NCBI GenBank assembly: GCA_963789495.1 | Contig: CAWBLP010000012.1 | Location: forward strand, 410,852 to 474,851 | From: CAWBLP01 sp963789495 | GTDB lineage: Bacteria > Pseudomonadota > Alphaproteobacteria > Acetobacterales > Acetobacteraceae | Direction of reading: 5' to 3' | Length of the DNA stretch: 64,000 nt | Shown: positions 36,090 through 47,295 of the stretch, in pieces | Layout: the number at the start of each line of letters is the position of its first letter | How positions within the stretch are numbered: position 1 is the first letter of the stretch | Program-made: the position numbers and the translations under genes | Notes under the pieces: generated by a model | What the model saw: the letters and a program-made list of their open reading frames with translations, nothing else | Databases searched by the model: none | Told to the model about the DNA's origin: nothing

Positions 36090-39000
36090 TCAGAACGCGT
36101 AGGAAATCCGCGCCGAGCCGGTGTGGGAGCGGTAGTTGCCACCCACGTCCCCGTCATACTGCAGCTTGAACTTCCAGTTCTGACCCGCGATGAGGTCGGC
36201 ACCGGCCGTGAACCGCGCCACCAGGCTGGGGACGGGCGTCGTGGCCGTGAAACTGCCGCCCGGGTCGCCGGCGAAATGCGCGGTCGCCGACCAGCCATTT
36301 CCGGTGAGCGCACCGATCCCGGCACTGGCATAGGGAGGCAGCCGGCCAGCCGGCCCGAGGTCGATCAGCGTGCCGATCTCGACCGCCGCCGTGGCCGACA
36401 GCGCGACGTTGGAGCCGGACTGCACCGCCAGGTTGAACGGCGCCGCGCCGGTCTCGGTGTATGCGCTGCTGCCGACATAGGTCGCATTCAGGTCGACCAG
36501 CGGCTTCAGATAGAAGCTCTGGAACGGGATCTGGTACGCGATGCGGCTGTTCACCCCGACATGCCAGACCGACGGATTGGCCTGCGCCGTCGCCGTGAAG
36601 GCATTGCCGATGCCCACCAGCCGGCTGCTGCTGTACCAGCCATAGCCGAAGTTGAGTCCGCCGGAGAGCAACCACGGTCCGGTCTCGTACTTCACGACCG
36701 CCCCGGCCAGAACGCCGTCCCCCGCCACGCTGGACGTGTTCTGCGCACCGCTGAACTGGCTGTGTTCGTAGGCAACCGACAGGCCGTAGAACCAGTTTGG
36801 CGCGAATTGCTTCTGCCACCCCAGTTGCGTGGTCGTGGAGGAACCGCTGTAGCCGAGCGCGCCGGCGGTGCTGTCCAGGCTGGCCTGGCTGCCCAGGGTG
36901 CGCATCCACGCGCAGTCACCTTCGGCGGACTGCATGCTGCCCGGTGCGTAGCTGGGGCAATTGTAAAGGTTGTTGACGAAGTTGCGGCTGCTGGCGAAGC
37001 GGAACGCCGCGATCGCCCCCACCGTCTGACCGGACAGGCTGTCCAGTGCCCGCGTGTAAGTTGCTGCGTCATTGATCGATGCGAGCGCTGCAAATCCCGT
37101 GCCCAGGCTGGAACCGCTGTCCCAGATCTGCTGCAGGTGCAACGCGACCTGGCGCTCCATATCGATGAGCGGCACCGAGGAGGCGAACGCCGCCTGCGGC
37201 GTCACCACAAGCGTATTGCCGGACTGACTGGTGCCGTAGCTGAACACCAGAGTACGGTTGGTCAACAGCGACGGATCGATCGTCAGGCCGTTGGTCGCAG
37301 TCACCACCGTTACGGGGCGTTTCGCCAGCGTGAGCGGGTGGACCACGACGCGGCCGCCGACGGTGGCAGAACCCACCAGGTCCAGCCGGTCGGACTGGCC
37401 GTTGGCGTGATCGGTATCAACGCGCAAGGTGCCGGTGGCGTCCTGGATGAAATTGCCGGTCAGCGTGGTGGTGGCCACCGGGCCTGTGCCGCCGATGCTC
37501 AGCGTGCCCTGGTTGCGGAAGCTGCCACTACCCAGGCTGACGTTGGCCCCGCTGTTGAAGGTGGCGCCGAAGTGGTTGACCACGTTGCTGATGCCGCCCA
37601 TGGCCGTCGTGAAGCTGCCGGTCATCGAGCCGTAGTTTTCCGTGTCGGTGCTGCCGTTCTGGCTGAACACCGCGGTGCCATTGACGCCCAGCGCCGTGGT
37701 GATCGTGCCGTAGTTCGTCACCAGGTTCGGGTTGGCGCTGTTGGCGGAGCCCCTATCGATTATGATTGCGGCGCTCGCGTTGGCACCACCCTCGGCGGAT
37801 GAACCGGCCGTCCCGCCCGAGACACTGCCACGCGCTGCCAACGGTGACACTGATGGGTGCTCCCGCGCCCTCGAAGCCGGCGCTGGTCGCGTAGATGCCA
37901 GCCGAAGCTTCGCCGGTTGCCTGCACCACGCCATTCACCGTGATGCTGACGGTCTGGCCGACGCCGGCGCCGCCCGCCCAGCCGTTGACGGCCGCCTGGT
38001 CGGTGGTGACGCGGCCGCCGCCGCCGCCGATGCTCTGCGCAAATATCGCCGCCGCGTGATCCGTGCTCGTCGTCACGGAACCGCCAGCCTCGATCGTGAC
38101 CGAAACCGGACCGCCGTTCCCGGCATGCGCACCGGATCCGGAAAACGGCGACAGCGCCACCGTCGTGCTCGGGTCGCCGGCGAATATACCGCCGCCTCCG
38201 ATGCTCTGGGCGATGATACCGATCACCCCGCGTCCGGTGGTGCTGACCTGGCCGGACACATCGACCGTTACCTGTTTGGCGCTGCCTTCCATGGTGTTGC
38301 TGCCGAAGAAGCTGCTGACATTGCTCTGCGTCGGTCGTCCGCCGAGCGCCAGGCCGCCGCCGCCGCCGATGCTCTGGGCCACGATGCCATAGGCGTCCTT
38401 GCCGGCGGTCTGGATGAGGCCGGTATTGGTGACCGAGACCGTGCCCACGACGTCGTTGCAGTCGATTTTCGCGGCGCAGAGGTTTGCCGCACCTGCCACC
38501 GTCAGCCCGACCTGATAGATGCCGCCATCGACGACCTGGCCGCCACCGTTGTCGATATTGTTGGCCAACGTCTTGATGATTCCGCCGCCGCCGACGCTCT
38601 GCGCAATCACACCCGGCGCGTCGTGGCTGCTCGTCTTCACGGTACCATCGTTCTGCACCGTCACCGCGTCCGCCGTGCCGCCCCCGCCGACGTTGCCGCC
38701 GAGGGTGAGCGACATCGCACTGAGCAGACCCGTGGTGGCACCGGATGCGCCGCCCTCGCCGCCACCGCCGCCGATGCTCTGGGCCACGATGCCCGGCGCG
38801 ACGCCACCGATGGTGGTGATGGACGCGCCGGATTGATTGGTGACGGTCACCGCGCCTCCGTTGCCGCCACTGCTGCCGTTTCCGCTGACCGAGGCGCCGA
38901 CAGTGATCTTGGCGCTCAGCGTTCCGGCCGTCGCCGCGGCGTTCGCCATGCCTCCCTTGCCGCCACCCCCGCCGACCGACTGGGCCAGAATGCCATCCGA

Positions 39001-42000
39001 CATCTTGCCGGTTGTGGCGATGTCGCTGCCGTTGGTGACACCAACCACACCGGCCGAACCGCCGGCGCCACCCTGGCCGCCGACCGTAACCTGGCTGGTC
39101 ACGGCAGTGGACGTGTCCGTGTCCGCGCTCGAACCGCCGCTGGCGGACAGGCTCATCAGGCTGGTGAGCACATCCGGCGTCACGCCCGTCGACGCAGATG
39201 AAACCGTGGTGGCGTTGCCCAGCAGGGAATTCGCCAATCCGACCAGGGAGGGAAGGGTCGCGTAGTTGGCGACGGCCTGGGTTCCCTGTGCCACCAGCCC
39301 GCCCAGGGCCGGACCCGCCGTCGTGCCGCCGTTGCCCCCGTCATTGGTCGACTTGCTGGTGCCGATGCTGCTGGCGGCCTTGCCGCCAATGCCGCCGCCG
39401 CCGCCGATGCTCTGGGCAATGATACCCGGAGCGTCGGCACCGAAGGTCAGGATCGGCGCGGTATTGCCGACGTTGACGACGTCGTAGATGCCATTCGAGC
39501 TGCCGCCGCCGGATCCGCCACTGCCACCGACACGAACGTCGGCGGAAAACGTGGCGGAGCCCGCACTGCCCGCGCCACCGCCGCCGCGACCGCCGCCGCC
39601 GCCAATCGACTGCGCGGTAATACCGGACGCGCCGTCGCCGAGCGTGAGGATGCCCCCGCTGTTGGCGACGGTCACGATACCGCCGGCGCCGCCACTCCCG
39701 CCGCTGCCGCCCAGGGCGACCGAGGTCGACACGTCAGCGTTGCTGCTGCGGCCGTCGCCGCCGCCGCCCGAACCACCGCCGCCGCCGACGCTCATGGCCA
39801 GCACGGCATCGGCGTCAGCGCCGGTGGTGACGATCAGACCGGAATTGGGCGTCAGAGAGACGATCCCGCCGTCGCCGCCACCGCCACCCGTGCCGCCAAG
39901 GGCGAGTTGGATGCCAAAGCTGACACCTTTCCCCGCCGCCCTCGCGGCGCCGTCGGCGGCGCCCGCATCACCGCCACCGCCACCGACGCTCTGGGCGACG
40001 AAGCCGCGGCTGCCGGGGCCATTGGTCGCGATCAGGCCGGTGTTGCCAACGTAGACGGCGCCGCCTGGCTGGCTGCTTCCGCCGCTGCCGCCTGCGCTGA
40101 TGGTCATGCTGACGCCGGGGAAGTCGCTGCTGCTCTGGGCTGCGGCTGAACTGCCTGAAGGGCCGCCGGTGCCGCCGCCGCCGCCGATGCTTTGCGCGAG
40201 CACACCGGCCGAATCCGGACCGCTGGTCCAGATCACGCCAGCGTTGTCCGTGATTTCATTGCCGACGGTCAGGATCGGGCCGCCGGCGCCCCCGCTCGAT
40301 CCGTTGCCGCCCAGCGCCACGCCGACGGCGATATATTTCCCCTTGACCGCGCTGTATGCGGCGCCGCCGTTGCCGCCACCCCCGCCGATGCTCTGCAGCA
40401 GCAGCCCGGCCGAATGATCCCCCGATGTGGTGATCGTGCCGGCGTTATAGGCTTCGACGGTGCCACCGGCGCCGCCGCCTGCGCCGGAGCCGCCGATGAC
40501 CTCGGCAAAACCGGTCCCGCCGCCCTGCGCATTGCCCCCATTGCCGCCGCCGCCGCCAATGCTTTGCGCCAGCACACCGTTCGAGCGCTCGCCGGTGGTG
40601 GTGATCTGATCTGCGATGTTGACCGTGACGGCCCCGCCGTCGGCGGCTGCCCCGCCCCGGCCGCCGATCTCCCAGCCCTGCCCGATCGCATCATCGCCCG
40701 AACCGCCGCCTCCGCCAATGCTCTGCGCCAGGATGCCGTGCGAGTTCGTCGCGGGAGCAGCGGTGGTGCCGGTGTTGATGATCCCGCCCGATCCCAGGAC
40801 GGTCACGCTGCCGCCGTCGCCGCCGGTTCCGCCAACACCGCCCTTCCCAGGGCCGCCCGAGTTGTTCTCCTGGCCACCTGCCGCGCCCTGGCCGCCGAAG
40901 GATTGTGCGATCACACCCGGAGAATCGTTTGCGCCGGTGGAGATCTGGCCGTTGACGGTGACGGTGACGCTGCCGCCATCGGCACCGGCGCCGCCGGCAG
41001 CACCCTCGCCGATCGTGCCGCTGCCACCACCGACGCCGCCGGACGACGCCGCCACGATACCGGGGGCACTGTCGGTGGAGGATGTCGTGATGACCCCTGT
41101 CGAATTCAGCGTCACGGTGACAGTCCCGCCCGGCGCTGCGTTGCCGCCGGCGCCTTCCTTGTAGCGACTGGTGTTGTTGAGGCCGTTCCCGCCGTTCCCG
41201 CCATCGCCGCCGACGCTGAATGCCTCGACGCCGGCAACGCCGGTGGTGCCGGCATTCCCCGCTGTGATGGTGCTGTTGATGATGAGCTGAACCGGTCCGC
41301 CGATGGTGCCCACGCCGCCCTGGCCTCCGTCGCCCGTCACGCCAATGTCTGCGGACCCGTCCTTGCCGGAACCACCGGGCCCTCCAGCGGAGAAGCCGAG
41401 GACGCCGGTCACCGACGATTGGATAGGCTGGTTGACGGTGATGGTCACCGTGCCGGAGCTGCCACCCGGACCCGACGGATGCCTGGTGCCCGAGTCATCC
41501 GACAGCCCCGCCTGCCCGCCTTGGCCGCCGAGCGAGGCGCCACAGACCGCGGCGGCCGGAGCACTACCCGAAGGTGCAGGTCCGATCTGGTTGTTCGCGT
41601 CCGTCGTCAGCGTGATGTCACCGGCGCTTCCGCCCAGGCTTCCGACGCCGCCGGAATTGCCCTGCTTGCCGCCACTGGCGTTGGAACCTTCGCCGCCCGC
41701 GCCACCCTGGGAAAACAGGGTGACAAAATCGGCTGCTGAAGCCAGGTCGAGGGACAGGCTGCTGCCGGGATTGCCGGGGAAACCTGCGTGCCCTGGTCCA
41801 TCGAAGCCGGCTTTTTGCCCAGGCTGCCCGGGTGTACCGACACTGGCGTTGAAGATGACCGTCGGACTGTTGATCGGCGTCCCGCTGGAAAAGCACGGTG
41901 CGTAGCTCTGGGCCTGGCTCCTCTGCATCATGCAGGCCAGCATGAGCAGAACCAGCAGCATCCATTGCGCGTATGCGATAAGAATACGTGGCGGAGGAGC

Positions 42001-42027
42001 CGCTGTCCTCAATTGGTTTGCAAGCAT
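36090..42027 (-). CDS. Giant autotransporter with Gly-rich passenger, reading frame broken
   Basis: About 1,980 residues in two frames. From the ATG at 42027 there is a long signal peptide (YAQWMLLVLLMLACMMQRSQAQS), then a passenger of about 1,350 residues with some fifteen copies of a G-x-x-A-Q-S-(I/V)-G-G-G-G-G motif alternating with VTVxNxGxIxTxG-like strands, as expected for a beta-helix. The first frame ends at 37753. The second supplies the end of the passenger and a C-terminal autotransporter barrel (EGDCAWMRTLGSQ onward, ending ARISYAF). The frames join at SVTVGSA/GSVSGG if one base is dropped near 37830. The barrel would display the passenger on the cell surface, probably for adhesion or aggregation. 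Confidence 0.85.
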
Positions 42028-42150
42028 GTCACGCTCTTGATGCTTCGGGTTGCCGTTGACGCTGGCGATGTCGGCGAGCGCACAAGCGGTTCGAATCGGA
42101 TTTATCGTTTCCTCCACCACGGCGCACGGGCGAACGGGGCGCTGGCGTTG

Positions 42151-42184
42151 CATGGCCGGATTGATTGCGCTCAATCCGGCCATG
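42151..42184 (-). terminator. Perfect 14-bp hairpin after the MFS transporter stop
   Basis: CATGGCCGGATTGA (42151-42164) and TCAATCCGGCCATG (42171-42184) are exact inverted copies with a 6-base loop. The hairpin starts 11 bases after the MFS gene stop on its strand and lacks a U-run, like the one after the autotransporter. It also lies in the leader region of the autotransporter gene, so it may insulate the two. Confidence 0.65.
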
Positions 42185-42195
42185 GGGTTCAGTCG

Positions 42196-43536
42196 CTAGG
42201 ATTGCCGGGCGCGGCCGGGCATCAGCAGCGGTGCCAGGGCCGGCGACGCACCCGCGATGTCGAAGCGCCGCTTGCCATTGGCTGACCGGGGCGCGGCGGC
42301 GTCGGCCATCAGCGCGCCCCGGGTCTCCGGCCCCATCCCGGCGAGCAACGCGACGACGACGGCCATGATGCCAACCGTCAGTCCCAGCGTGAGGCCGTAA
42401 TTGCCGCCGAGATATCCTGCCGCCCAGAGCTGGATGTTGGCATTCGCCGCCGCCAGCAGGTTGCCGAGCTGATAGGTGAACCCGGGGAAGGTGGCGCGGA
42501 TCGTCGCCGGCGACAGCTCATTCAGATAGACCGGCACGATGCCCCAGGCGCCCTGCAGGCAGAACAGCAGCGTGGCGGTGCTGAGGCCCAGCATCAGTGG
42601 CGTGGCGGCGGAAATCCATAGCGGCACCACCGGCAGGGCGAGCGCGACCGACAGCACCAGCGCCCATTTCCGGCCGATCCACTGCGACACGACGCCGAAC
42701 GCCACGCAGCCGAGCAATGCGCCGACATTGGTGGCGATCATGACCAGCGAGATCATGCTGGTATCGAGTCGGTGCTGCGCGGCCAGGACCTGGCTGGGGA
42801 ACAGGTCCAGCGATCCATGGGCGAGGAAGTTCATCGCGGTCATCAGCACGATGGCGAACACCGCAAGCCCGGCATGCTGGCGCAGCGTGGTCCAAAGCCC
42901 GACCCGATGTTCTTCCGGCGTGCGCGCCTGCCAATCCGGGCTCTCCTGCACCGAGCGGCGGATGTAGAACACCAGCAGTGCGGGTACGATGCCGACCATG
43001 AACATGCCGCGCCAGCCGATATAGGGCAGCGCGAAATACAGCAGCGATGCCAGCAGGAAGCCGGTGGGATAGCCGGCCTGCAGGAAGCCCGAGGCCAGGC
43101 CGCGCCGCTTCTCCGGCACGCTTTCCATCACCAGCGACGCGGCGACGCCCCACTCGCCGCCCATGGCGATGCCGAACAAGGCACGCAGGATCAGGAACGT
43201 GGTGAGGGTCGGCGCCAGGCCGGAACAAAACTCCAGCACCGCGTAGCAGAGCACGTTGAGCATGAGGACCGGGCGCCGGCCGAAACGATCGCCGAGGCGG
43301 CCGAACAATGCCGCGCCGATCGCGCGGCAGCCGAGCGTGAGGGTGATGGCGGTGGCGGCATCCTGCATCGGCGCGCCGAACGCGGCGGCGACATCGCGCA
43401 GCACCATCACCATGATCAGGAAGTCGAAGGAGTTGAGCGTCCAGCCGAGATAGGCGGCGAACAGCGAATGCTTCCACGCCGGCGTCGCGGCGGGGGCAGC
43501 GGTGGTGGGCGGCGCTGCCGTTGAGAACTGGTACAT
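42196..43536 (-). CDS. MFS transporter of the sugar/carboxylate:H+ symporter type
   Basis: About 446 residues from the ATG at 43536 (AGAGGAA site). Twelve helices; MFS motif A is GRLGDRFGRRPVLM, and SFDFLIMVMVLRDVA in helix 1 plus GGEWGVAASLVMESVPEKRRG are typical of the group holding lactate/pyruvate, sialic acid and aromatic-acid symporters. A central loop separates the two six-helix halves (TPEEHRVGLW). An organic acid is the likely substrate, but which one cannot be told. The gene stands alone upstream of the autotransporter on the same strand. Confidence 0.85.
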   Translation of the reverse strand: MYQFSTAAPPTTAAPAATPAWKHSLFAAYLGWTLNSFDFLIMVMVLRDVAAAFGAPMQDAATAITLTLGCRAIGAALFGRLGDRFGRRPVLMLNVLCYAVLEFCSGLAPTLTTFLILRALFGIAMGGEWGVAASLVMESVPEKRRGLASGFLQAGYPTGFLLASLLYFALPYIGWRGMFMVGIVPALLVFYIRRSVQESPDWQARTPEEHRVGLWTTLRQHAGLAVFAIVLMTAMNFLAHGSLDLFPSQVLAAQHRLDTSMISLVMIATNVGALLGCVAFGVVSQWIGRKWALVLSVALALPVVPLWISAATPLMLGLSTATLLFCLQGAWGIVPVYLNELSPATIRATFPGFTYQLGNLLAAANANIQLWAAGYLGGNYGLTLGLTVGIMAVVVALLAGMGPETRGALMADAAAPRSANGKRRFDIAGASPALAPLLMPGRARQS

Positions 43537-43654
43537 GGGTGAGTTCCTCTGAGTGCGGTGCCCACACACACCAGAGTTCGGCACTTAACGTCCTGATGGT
43601 GGCCTGAAGCGTTGCCGATATTTCATTGATCGCGGGATTCGGACGATGCGCCGG

Positions 43655-45253
43655 TCAGCCCGGTTCGCCGGCTGCCAGGCGGAGGCCGTCGAGGAAGAGC
43701 CGACGCTGCTCCGGGACCCGCAAATGATCGGCCGTTGGCACCACCACCGATGCGATCTCGCGCAAGCTGGCGATCACCTTCCTGGCCTCGTCCAGCCGAC
43801 CCATATGCGCGTAGCACGCCGCCAGGAAGCGATAGGCTTCCGTATAGGCCGGATCCTCGATGATGGCGGCGAGAAACTTTGGCACCGCTTCCTCAAAGCG
43901 CCGCATCATGAAGTATGCCATGCCGAGCCCCGCCGCAGCCCAACCAACCCGGGTTCCCGCGCTCAGGCGCAATGATGTCTCAATAGCGTGGACGGCCTTC
44001 TCTGCGTGACCGGCCCAAATCAGCGTCCCACCGCTCAGGTACCAGCCACGCGCGTAGCTGGGACTCAGCGTCAAGGCGCGATCCATCAAATTGAGCATCG
44101 CGTCCGCATCTTCACCAAAATACATCAGGGTCATGGCGGCGTACACCATCACGGTCGGGTCGTTAGGAGCAGCGGCCAGGCTGCGTCGTGCCAGTTCCAC
44201 CGACCTGGCACCGTCAGCGCGTGGGTCATTGCTGCGGCCATCGAACACCACATGGAAGTAACAGTACGAGCCGAACGAGAGAGCGAGGCCAAAGTAGGGG
44301 TCGCGCGCGATGGCCTGCTCCACCAGTTCCAGCGCTTCGTGGAAACGCCCCGTCGAAGACAAGACGATTGCGTGAGCGCGCAGGTAGAGATCGTGCGCCG
44401 TCATGTCACGCGTTGGATGCTCGACGGTCCGTTTCGCCTCGGCGGCCTGCAGTGTCGGCTCGATGACCCCGGCGACCGCCAGCGCGATCCGGTCCTGCAG
44501 CTCGAAGACGTCCTGCAGCGGCCCGTCGAAGCGGTCGGCCCAGAGATGCGCGCCGGTCTGTGCGTCGATCAACTGCGCGGTGATCCGTACCATGTGTGCG
44601 GACCGCCGGACGGAGCCTTCCAGGACATAGCGCACGCCCAGCTCGCGACCGACCTGCTTGATGTCGACGGCGCGCCCCTTGTAGATGAAGCTCGAATTGC
44701 GTGCGATCACGAACAGCCAGCGGATACGTGACAGCGCGGTGATGATCTCCTCGACCATGCCGTCGGCAAAGTATTCCTGCTCGGGATTGCCGCTCATGTT
44801 CTGAAACGGCAGGACAGCGATCGTCGGATGGTCCGGGGATTGGCCGGTTGATGTCCCGCCGCTCGCTGGCGCCGGCGCGATCTCCGGCGTAGGAGCGATC
44901 TCGGTTGGCTCAGTTGCGCCCGTCGTGGCCACCCGCTGCACCGGCCCGGCGAACCGATACCCTCGCCGCTGCACCGTGCGCAGATAGCGTTGCGCATCCC
45001 CGCCAAGCACGCGCCTGATCTCGCCGATACACTGGGCGATGCTGTCATCGGTCACGATGACGTCGGGCCAGATCGCGTGCATCAGTTCGTCCCGGCCGAT
45101 CAGGCGGTCGGCATGCTCCACGAAGTGGCAGAGCATCAGGAACGACTTGGGGCGCAGCGGCAGTTCCTCGTCCTTGCTCCCGAGCAATGCGCCTCGGTCG
45201 AGATCCAAGGTGAACTGATCGAAGTGATAGCGCCCTTTGGCCTCGGCCGGCAT
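43655..45253 (-). CDS. CadC-like winged-helix/TPR regulator, copy A
   Basis: About 532 residues. An OmpR-type winged helix (YHFDQFTLDLDRGALLG, then LRPKSFLMLCHFVEHADRLI and RRGYRFAGPV) is joined by a Pro/Thr linker to a domain with IAVLPFQNMSGNPEQEYFADGMVEEI, found in adenylate-cyclase-like and CadC-like regulators, and then TPR repeats (residues 290-520). It lacks a receiver and a membrane helix, so it is a cytosolic one-component regulator. The next gene upstream is a close paralog of the same length, with matching 5-prime flanks, so this is a tandem duplication. The shared start is MPAEA; the frame extends upstream to 45289. Confidence 0.85.
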   Translation of the reverse strand: MPAEAKGRYHFDQFTLDLDRGALLGSKDEELPLRPKSFLMLCHFVEHADRLIGRDELMHAIWPDVIVTDDSIAQCIGEIRRVLGGDAQRYLRTVQRRGYRFAGPVQRVATTGATEPTEIAPTPEIAPAPASGGTSTGQSPDHPTIAVLPFQNMSGNPEQEYFADGMVEEIITALSRIRWLFVIARNSSFIYKGRAVDIKQVGRELGVRYVLEGSVRRSAHMVRITAQLIDAQTGAHLWADRFDGPLQDVFELQDRIALAVAGVIEPTLQAAEAKRTVEHPTRDMTAHDLYLRAHAIVLSSTGRFHEALELVEQAIARDPYFGLALSFGSYCYFHVVFDGRSNDPRADGARSVELARRSLAAAPNDPTVMVYAAMTLMYFGEDADAMLNLMDRALTLSPSYARGWYLSGGTLIWAGHAEKAVHAIETSLRLSAGTRVGWAAAGLGMAYFMMRRFEEAVPKFLAAIIEDPAYTEAYRFLAACYAHMGRLDEARKVIASLREIASVVVPTADHLRVPEQRRLFLDGLRLAAGEPG

Positions 45254-45363
45254 GGATCGTCCTTTCGCCGACCCAGTGTAGTCCCGCACATCACGCGATG
45301 GAATTGACCTCGCGGCTCCACAGGCAGCGCACGGCTCCTGCGCCGGGCCGTCCCTGGCAAAGC

Positions 45364-45430
45364 CCTGTCCTGTGCAGCGGCCTGTCTTGTGCGCCGGCCT
45401 ATCCTATGCAGCGGTCTATCCGATGGCGGA
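45364..45430. repeat. 17-bp direct repeat cluster between the regulator paralogs
   Basis: CCTGTCCTGTGCAGCGG at 45364 is repeated with small changes at 45381 and 45398, with a partial copy from 45415. The cluster lies in the 150-bp gap between the two paralogous regulator genes and is absent upstream of copy B. It could be a set of binding sites, for example for the regulators themselves. Confidence 0.7.
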
Positions 45431-45442
45431 CCGACCGGCCGG

Positions 45443-47023
45443 TCAGTCCGGTTCGCCGGCGGCCAGGCGGAGGCCGTCGAGGAAGAGCCGACGCTGCTCC
45501 GGGACCCGCAAATGATCGGCCCTTGGCACCACCACCGATGCGATCTTGCGCAAGCGGGCGACCACATCCCTGGCCTCGGCGATCCGGCCCATATGCGCAT
45601 AGCACGCCGCCAGGAAGCGATAGGCCTCCGGATAGGTCGGGTCCTCGGTGACACCCGCCAGGAGCTTCGGCACCGCTTCCTCATAGCGTTGCGCCAGGAA
45701 ATACGCCGCGCCGAGCCAGGTCGCGACCCAGCCAACCCGGATTCCCGCGCTCAGGCGAAGGGCTTTCTCGATATGTTCGATGGCTTGCTCCGTATGACCG
45801 GCCCAGATCCGCATCGCGCCGCTCAGGTACCAGCCACGCGCGAAGCTGGGACTCAGCGTCAAGGCGCGGTCCATCAGATTGAGCATCGCGTCGGCATCCT
45901 CGCCGAAATACATGAGAATGATGGCGGCGTGCGCCATCACCGTCGGGTCGTTCGGGGCAACAACCAGGCTGCGTCTCGCCAATTCGACCGACCTGGCACC
46001 GTCCGCACGGGGGTCGTCGCTACGGCCATCGAACACCGGACGGAAATGGCAGTACGAAGCGAACGAGAGCGCGAGGCCGAAATTGGGATCGCGGGCGATC
46101 GCCTGTTCCACCAGTCCGAGCGCCTCGCGGAAACGCGCGGTCGAGGTCAAGACGATCGCGTAGGCGCGCAGGTAGAGATCGTGCGCCGTCAGGTCTCGCG
46201 TGGGATACTCAACGGTTCGCCGCGCCTCGGCGGCCTGCACAGTCGGTTCGATGATCCCGGCGACGGCGAGCGCGATCTCGTCCTGCAGCGCAAACACGTC
46301 CTGCAGCGGCCCGTTGAAACGGTCGGCCCAGAGATGCGCGCCGGTCTGCGCGTCGATCAGCTGCGCGGTGATCCGCACCACATCTGCGGAGCGCCGGACC
46401 GAGCCTTCCAGGACATAGCGCACGCCCAACTCACGCCCGACCTGCTTGATGTCGACGGCGCGGCCCTTGTAGATGAAGGTCGAATTGCGCGCGATCACGA
46501 ACAACCAGCGAATGCGCGAAAGCGCGGTGATGATCTCCTCGACCATGCCGTCGGCGAAGTATTCCTGCTCGGCATCGCCGCTCATGTTCTGAAAGGGCAG
46601 GACGGCGATCGTGGGATGGTCCGGGCGTTGGCTGGCCGATGCCCCGCCGGTTTCCGGCGCAGGCGCGATCTCCGGCGGCTCTGGCTCGTCCGTCGTGGCC
46701 ATGCGCTGCACCGGCCCGACGAACCGATACCCTCGCCGCTGCACCGTGCGCAGAAAGCGCTGGCCATCCCCGCCGAGCACACGCCTGATCTCGCCGATGC
46801 ACTGGGCGATGCTGTCATCCGATACGATGACGTTGGGCCAGATCGCGTGCATCAGCTCATCCCGGTCGATCAGGCGGTCAGCATGCTCCAGAAAGTAGTG
46901 GAGCATCAGGAATGACTTGGGGCGCAGCGACAGTTCCTCGCCCCTGCTCCCGAGCAATGCGCCCCGGTCGAGATCCAAGGTGAACTGATCGAAGTGATAG
47001 CGCCCGTTGGCCTCGGCCGGCAT
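45443..47023 (-). CDS. CadC-like winged-helix/TPR regulator, copy B
   Basis: About 526 residues with the same order as copy A: winged helix (FTLDLDRGALLGSRGEELSLRPKS and RRGYRFVGPV), linker, the domain with VLPFQNMSGDAEQEYFADGMVEEI, and C-terminal TPRs ending HLRVPEQRRLFLDGLRLAAGEPD. Most residues are identical to copy A; differences cluster in the linker and in some TPRs. The start is the MPAEA ATG at 47023; the open frame to 47137 includes the duplicated upstream flank. No target is known. The two genes would bind the same or similar DNA, as their recognition helices are nearly the same. Confidence 0.85.
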   Translation of the reverse strand: MPAEANGRYHFDQFTLDLDRGALLGSRGEELSLRPKSFLMLHYFLEHADRLIDRDELMHAIWPNVIVSDDSIAQCIGEIRRVLGGDGQRFLRTVQRRGYRFVGPVQRMATTDEPEPPEIAPAPETGGASASQRPDHPTIAVLPFQNMSGDAEQEYFADGMVEEIITALSRIRWLFVIARNSTFIYKGRAVDIKQVGRELGVRYVLEGSVRRSADVVRITAQLIDAQTGAHLWADRFNGPLQDVFALQDEIALAVAGIIEPTVQAAEARRTVEYPTRDLTAHDLYLRAYAIVLTSTARFREALGLVEQAIARDPNFGLALSFASYCHFRPVFDGRSDDPRADGARSVELARRSLVVAPNDPTVMAHAAIILMYFGEDADAMLNLMDRALTLSPSFARGWYLSGAMRIWAGHTEQAIEHIEKALRLSAGIRVGWVATWLGAAYFLAQRYEEAVPKLLAGVTEDPTYPEAYRFLAACYAHMGRIAEARDVVARLRKIASVVVPRADHLRVPEQRRLFLDGLRLAAGEPD

Positions 47024-47295
47024 GGATCGTCCTTTCACCGACCCAGTGTAGCCTCGCACATCGGGCAATGGAATTGATCTCGCGGCGCCACTGACAGCGC
47101 ACCGGGCCTGACCCAGCCGGCGGTTGGGGAAACACACCTATGCAAGCCATCAATCGCCGCCGCGAGGTCCGACCCTCGGGGATCGGTGCAATTTCGGGAA
47201 ATCTTTGAAGATCGATCCGGATCTGAGGACCGATATCCGGTCTGATCGGGGCCGCGGCACCGTTGGCAGACACAGGCGCAGGGAGTGATCAGGAG
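47024..47295. promoter_or_regulatory. Divergent region between regulator copy B and the ion channel gene
   Basis: About 270 bp. The part next to the regulator (47024-47100: CGACCCAGTGTAG...GGAATTGA) is a duplicated copy of the flank of copy A at 45254-45330, so any operator for the pair should be in this shared part. The remainder presumably drives the channel gene. No -10/-35 boxes were assigned. Confidence 0.5.

Noticed and set aside
37732..41905. Long plus-strand frames rich in Pro, Ala and Thr opposite the autotransporter
   Set aside because: They are antisense reflections of the Gly-rich passenger codons.
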